DNA from: a virus
Virus record (IMG/VR): IMGVR_UViG_3300050132_000094
Coordinates: 1 to 37,144 of that record
DNA length: 37,144 bases
Reading direction: 5' to 3' (one strand)
Of the stretch, positions 35,369 to 37,144 are shown piece after piece; within the stretch, counting starts at the first letter, position 1; each line of letters opens with the position of its first letter. Under the pieces are notes generated by a model. The model did no database searches and had not been told where the DNA came from. It saw only the letters and a program-made list of their open reading frames with translations. The position numbers and the translations under genes were made by a program.

Positions 35369-35388
35369 CCGCCTTGAGCGGTTTTTTT
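35369..35388 (+). terminator. Terminator before the endolysin gene
   Basis: CCGC (35369-35372), loop CTTGA, GCGG (35378-35381), then seven T. Short stem but strong T-run; the endolysin GGAG follows 7 nt later. Confidence 0.6.
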
Positions 35389-35406
35389 GTGCCCGGAGAA
35401 AAATCC

Positions 35407-36018
35407 ATGCCGATCACCCAGCAGCAGTTGCTGCAAATCCTCCCGAACGCCGGCCCAGTTGCCGGCGTTTTTGTATCTGCGCTAAACACAGCGATGGGTA
35501 AGTACCAGATCATCACGCCGCTGCGGATCGCGGCGTTTCTGGCTCAGGCCGGTCATGAGTCTGGACAGCTTCTCCATTTAGTGGAAAACCTGAACTACGG
35601 GGCGCCGGGGCTGCTGGCGACGTGGCCAAGTCGGTTTACGCCTTCAATGGCCGCTCAAGTCGAGCGTCAGCCGGAGCAGATCGCGAACATCGTGTATGCG
35701 TCGCGCATGGGTAATGGCCCGACCGCGAGCGGTGATGGTTGGCGATTTAAGGGTCGAGGGCTGTTCCAAGTAACCGGCTGGACGAATTACCAATCGTGCG
35801 GCTCGGCGCTGGCGCTGGACCTGCTTACTCACCCCGAGTTGCTTGAACAGCCAATCTATGCGGCGCTGTCGGCGGCCTGGTACTGGGCGAGCAACGGCAT
35901 GAACACGCTGGCGGACGCGGGGCAGTTCACGCAGATTACGCAAAAAATCAACGGTGGCCAAGTCGGCGCCGCTGACCGGACTGCTCTCTATAACACTGCG
36001 ATGGGGGTTCTGGCATGA
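35407..36018 (+). CDS. Endolysin, glycoside hydrolase family 19
   Basis: 203 residues from ATG 35407 (GGAG upstream). 'RIAAFLAQAGHESGQLLHLV' with Glu51 (HES) and Glu60 (LVENLNY) supplies the two catalytic acids of GH19; 'WRFKGRGLFQVTGWTNYQSC' and 'PIYAALSAAWYWASNGMNTL' are further conserved parts. Cuts peptidoglycan glycan strands. I see no signal peptide, so it needs the holin for access. Overlaps the Rz gene by ATGA. Confidence 0.92.
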   Translation: MPITQQQLLQILPNAGPVAGVFVSALNTAMGKYQIITPLRIAAFLAQAGHESGQLLHLVENLNYGAPGLLATWPSRFTPSMAAQVERQPEQIANIVYASRMGNGPTASGDGWRFKGRGLFQVTGWTNYQSCGSALALDLLTHPELLEQPIYAALSAAWYWASNGMNTLADAGQFTQITQKINGGQVGAADRTALYNTAMGVLA

Positions 36019-36545
36019 CATCAATCTACGCAAAGGTTGGCGGCTACGTGCTGGCCATCCTTTTGGTGTTCGGCGCGCTGTACGGCGCCTATCACCACGG
36101 CGAAACCCTCGCAAATGCTGAATGGCAGGCCAAGTGGGATGCCGAGGTCGCCACGCAGGCACTGGCCAAGGCTCAAGCAGAAGAGTCAGCGCGCACCGAA
36201 GAACTCCGACGAATCAACTCCAATCAACAGGCTCAAGCCCATGCGATCCAATCTACCGCTGTCGCTCAAACTGATGCTGCTGCCGTTACTGTTTCTTCTG
36301 GCAGCGTGCAGCTCGCAGCCGCAAAACTGGCAGCCGACCCAAGTAGCTGCACCGGCCATCCCGCCGCTGCCGCTGGAAGCCCGACAACCAATCATGCCGC
36401 AATGGTGTTATCCGACTTGCTCACGCGCGCTGATAAACGAGCAGCGGACTTGGCTTCCTTTGCTGACCGTTCCCGAATAGCGGGACTGGCTTGCGAAGCG
36501 TCTTATGATGGGCTGACCAAATTATCATCCGATCCCAGTCATTAA
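36015..36545 (+). CDS. Rz: Rz-like inner-membrane spanin
   Basis: 176 residues. One N-terminal anchor at about 9-25 (GYVLAILLVFGALYGAYHH), then a periplasmic coiled coil at about 32-85 (AEWQAKWDAEVATQALAKAQ...) and a Ser/Ala/Thr-rich stretch; 'AAMVLSDLLTRADKRAADLA' continues as helix. Class II spanin i-subunit that fuses membranes at the end of lysis with the Rz1 lipoprotein encoded within it in another frame. Its stop overlaps the convergent gene at 36542. Confidence 0.85.
   Translation: MTSIYAKVGGYVLAILLVFGALYGAYHHGETLANAEWQAKWDAEVATQALAKAQAEESARTEELRRINSNQQAQAHAIQSTAVAQTDAAAVTVSSGSVQLAAAKLAADPSSCTGHPAAAAGSPTTNHAAMVLSDLLTRADKRAADLASFADRSRIAGLACEASYDGLTKLSSDPSH
36241..36480 (+). CDS. Rz1: Rz1-like outer-membrane spanin lipoprotein, inside Rz
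   Basis: 79 residues in the +1 frame wholly within Rz. The signal is MRSNLPLSLKLMLLPLLFLL with lipobox LAAC, so Cys23 is lipidated. The mature part is Pro-rich (QPTQVAAPAIPPLPLEARQP), as in all Rz1 proteins. ATG 36241 is the first that gives a correct signal peptide; the frame is open further upstream but without such a feature. Confidence 0.88.
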   Translation: MRSNLPLSLKLMLLPLLFLLAACSSQPQNWQPTQVAAPAIPPLPLEARQPIMPQWCYPTCSRALINEQRTWLPLLTVPE

Positions 36546-36886
36546 ATATTTTGTCCGGCTTGCTTTCGCAGTTCGAACAGCGCCTTTTCAGCCGCGCACT
36601 TCTGCTGAAAGTAAAGGCTGGCTTGGTTGCTCGACACGATCAGGCCATTGATCTGATTGCCGAGATTCGAGCATTGCAGATTGCACTCCGACAAGCGCTT
36701 CATTGCCAGCGCTAATTCCGCCGTCGCCTGGCCGTGCATTTCCACAAGCTTGGCAATGTTCTGCCGGGCCTTCCGATTCTCCAGCGTCATTTCCTCAAGC
36801 TCGGCCGCGAGCAGAGTTGCGTGCTGTTTCCACATTTCAACAGGCGTAGGAATGCCGAGGCATCCGAATTCGTCTTCGGCGTCCAT
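36542..36886 (-). CDS. Coiled-coil hypothetical protein behind a LexA-like box
   Basis: 114 residues from ATG 36886, leftward, its stop overlapping the end of Rz by 4 nt. After MDAEDEFGCLGIPTPVEMWK it is almost wholly helical (ELEEMTLENRKARQNIAKLV, 'ELALAMKRLSECNLQCSNLG') with Cys near 67-71 and a basic end. No family recognised. A CTG-N10-CAG element lies 20 nt before the ATG, so SOS control is likely. An in-frame extension upstream to 37126 is rejected because it reads through that element and has unprotein-like composition. Confidence 0.6.
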   Translation of the reverse strand: MDAEDEFGCLGIPTPVEMWKQHATLLAAELEEMTLENRKARQNIAKLVEMHGQATAELALAMKRLSECNLQCSNLGNQINGLIVSSNQASLYFQQKCAAEKALFELRKQAGQNI

Positions 36887-36906
36887 GATGCTGCTCTTTC
36901 GTGATA

Positions 36907-36922
36907 CTGGTTGGATGTACAG
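36907..36922 (-). promoter_or_regulatory. LexA-like box before the right-end gene
   Basis: Minus strand CTGTACATCCAACCAG: CTG-N10-CAG with a good CTGTACAT half and a poorer second half. Position 20 nt before the ATG matches the arrangement at 783-798. Confidence 0.45.
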
Positions 36923-37144
36923 TAATGCAGGTAGGAGATTTGCGCTATTCGGGGTGACGAGCTGTAGCAGGGGAGGGATTGTATTTGTTCGGCAGGACGC
37001 CGGGGGAGGGGCGAAATAGGTCAGTGACTTTCCGAGTATCGTCGTAAAACACAGTTCAACACAGTGAGGCATCGTTGCAGCGAGCGCCAAGCTGGAGACC
37101 TTGTGTTTACTGGGCTGTAGCCCCATCTGCTTGCATGGGGTGCT
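36923..37144. other. Right-end interval without a recognised gene
   Basis: I see no convincing gene. There is AACACAGT twice at a 9-bp period (around 37049-37065) and an inverted repeat CCCCAT (37121-37126) / ATGGGG (37135-37140). No T-run or recognisable attachment core; whether this is phage end or host DNA cannot be told. Confidence 0.3.

Noticed and set aside
36037-36240. Upstream part of the frame containing Rz1 as protein-coding
   Set aside because: Cys/Arg/Pro-rich shadow of Rz without a start signal; the signal peptide and lipobox begin properly at 36241.
36887-37126. N-terminal extension of the right-end gene to 37126
   Set aside because: It would read through the LexA-like box, has no ribosome site and its composition is unlike the charged helical body starting at 36886.

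Overview
The window is most of a temperate, contractile-tailed (myovirus-type) phage genome, either an integrated prophage or the phage itself. The host is probably a Pseudomonas. This rests on the DUF1654 protein at 813-1127 (a family I associate with Pseudomonas), the GC-rich third-position codon use, and a CTG-N10-CAG LexA-type box in front of that gene. I see no chromosomal housekeeping gene, tRNA, rRNA, CRISPR array or insertion sequence. No integrase or excisionase is present either, so the left operon must continue beyond base 1.

Layout, left to right. (1) 1-813: the proximal part of a leftward early operon. It holds a truncated pentapeptide-repeat gene, two doubtful leader ORFs, a boxA/boxB-like (nut) site and a repressor-operated leftward promoter (PL). 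A rightward, SOS-boxed DUF1654 gene lies next to it. (2) 1139-3297: a lambda-like immunity region with a CI-type repressor, two genes behind it in the position of lambda rexA/rexB ending in a strong terminator, divergent PRM/PR promoters and a Cro homologue. Copies of one 14-bp operator occur near PL and near PR/PRM, about 2.3 kb apart as in lambda. (3) 3328-6165: regulators (ribbon-helix-helix-like protein, Rha/KilAC antirepressor) and the replication genes (O-like initiator with internal 15-bp repeats, DnaC-like loader). (4) 6166-10642: a nin-like stretch of small genes, mostly coupled by ATGA overlaps, with a DNA methyltransferase, a DksA/TraR-like zinc finger, NinB-like, DUF1364 and PDDEXK-like proteins, ending in a gene in the position of the late antiterminator Q. 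(5) 10643-10897: candidate late promoter and three stacked hairpins/terminators. (6) 10898-11832: holin-like membrane genes and an unassigned ORF. (7) 12226-19764: packaging and head genes (terminase, portal, scaffold, capsid, connectors). (8) 19825-23016: sheath, tube, tail-assembly chaperones joined by a -1 frameshift site, and an HK97-gp10-like protein. (9) 23031-25937: an inserted regulatory cassette with an Arc-like gene divergent from a second Arc/Mnt-like gene, a Rha-type and a KilA-N-type antirepressor, then two opposite-strand membrane or exported proteins. (10) 25967-35344: tape measure, Mu/P2-like baseplate genes, fibre and fibre-assembly protein. (11) 35407-36545: GH19 endolysin and overlapping Rz/Rz1 spanins. 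(12) 36542-36886: a leftward coiled-coil gene behind a second LexA-like box, followed by 258 bp in which I see no gene.

Working together: CI should hold PL and PR off in the lysogen while transcribing itself and the two rex-position genes. Damage would remove CI (it keeps the Ser/Lys peptidase residues) and also derepress the LexA-boxed genes. Rightward transcription then yields Cro, replication proteins and the Q-like protein, which would carry transcription through the three terminators into lysis, head and tail genes. The cassette at 23.0-25.9 kb resembles the P22 immI (mnt-arc-ant) logic placed among tail genes, and could inactivate repressors of other phages or of this one. The points most worth following are the rex-position pair, the immI-like cassette, the terminator-plus-ribosome-site units repeated before five late genes, and the phased repeats in front of the terminase.
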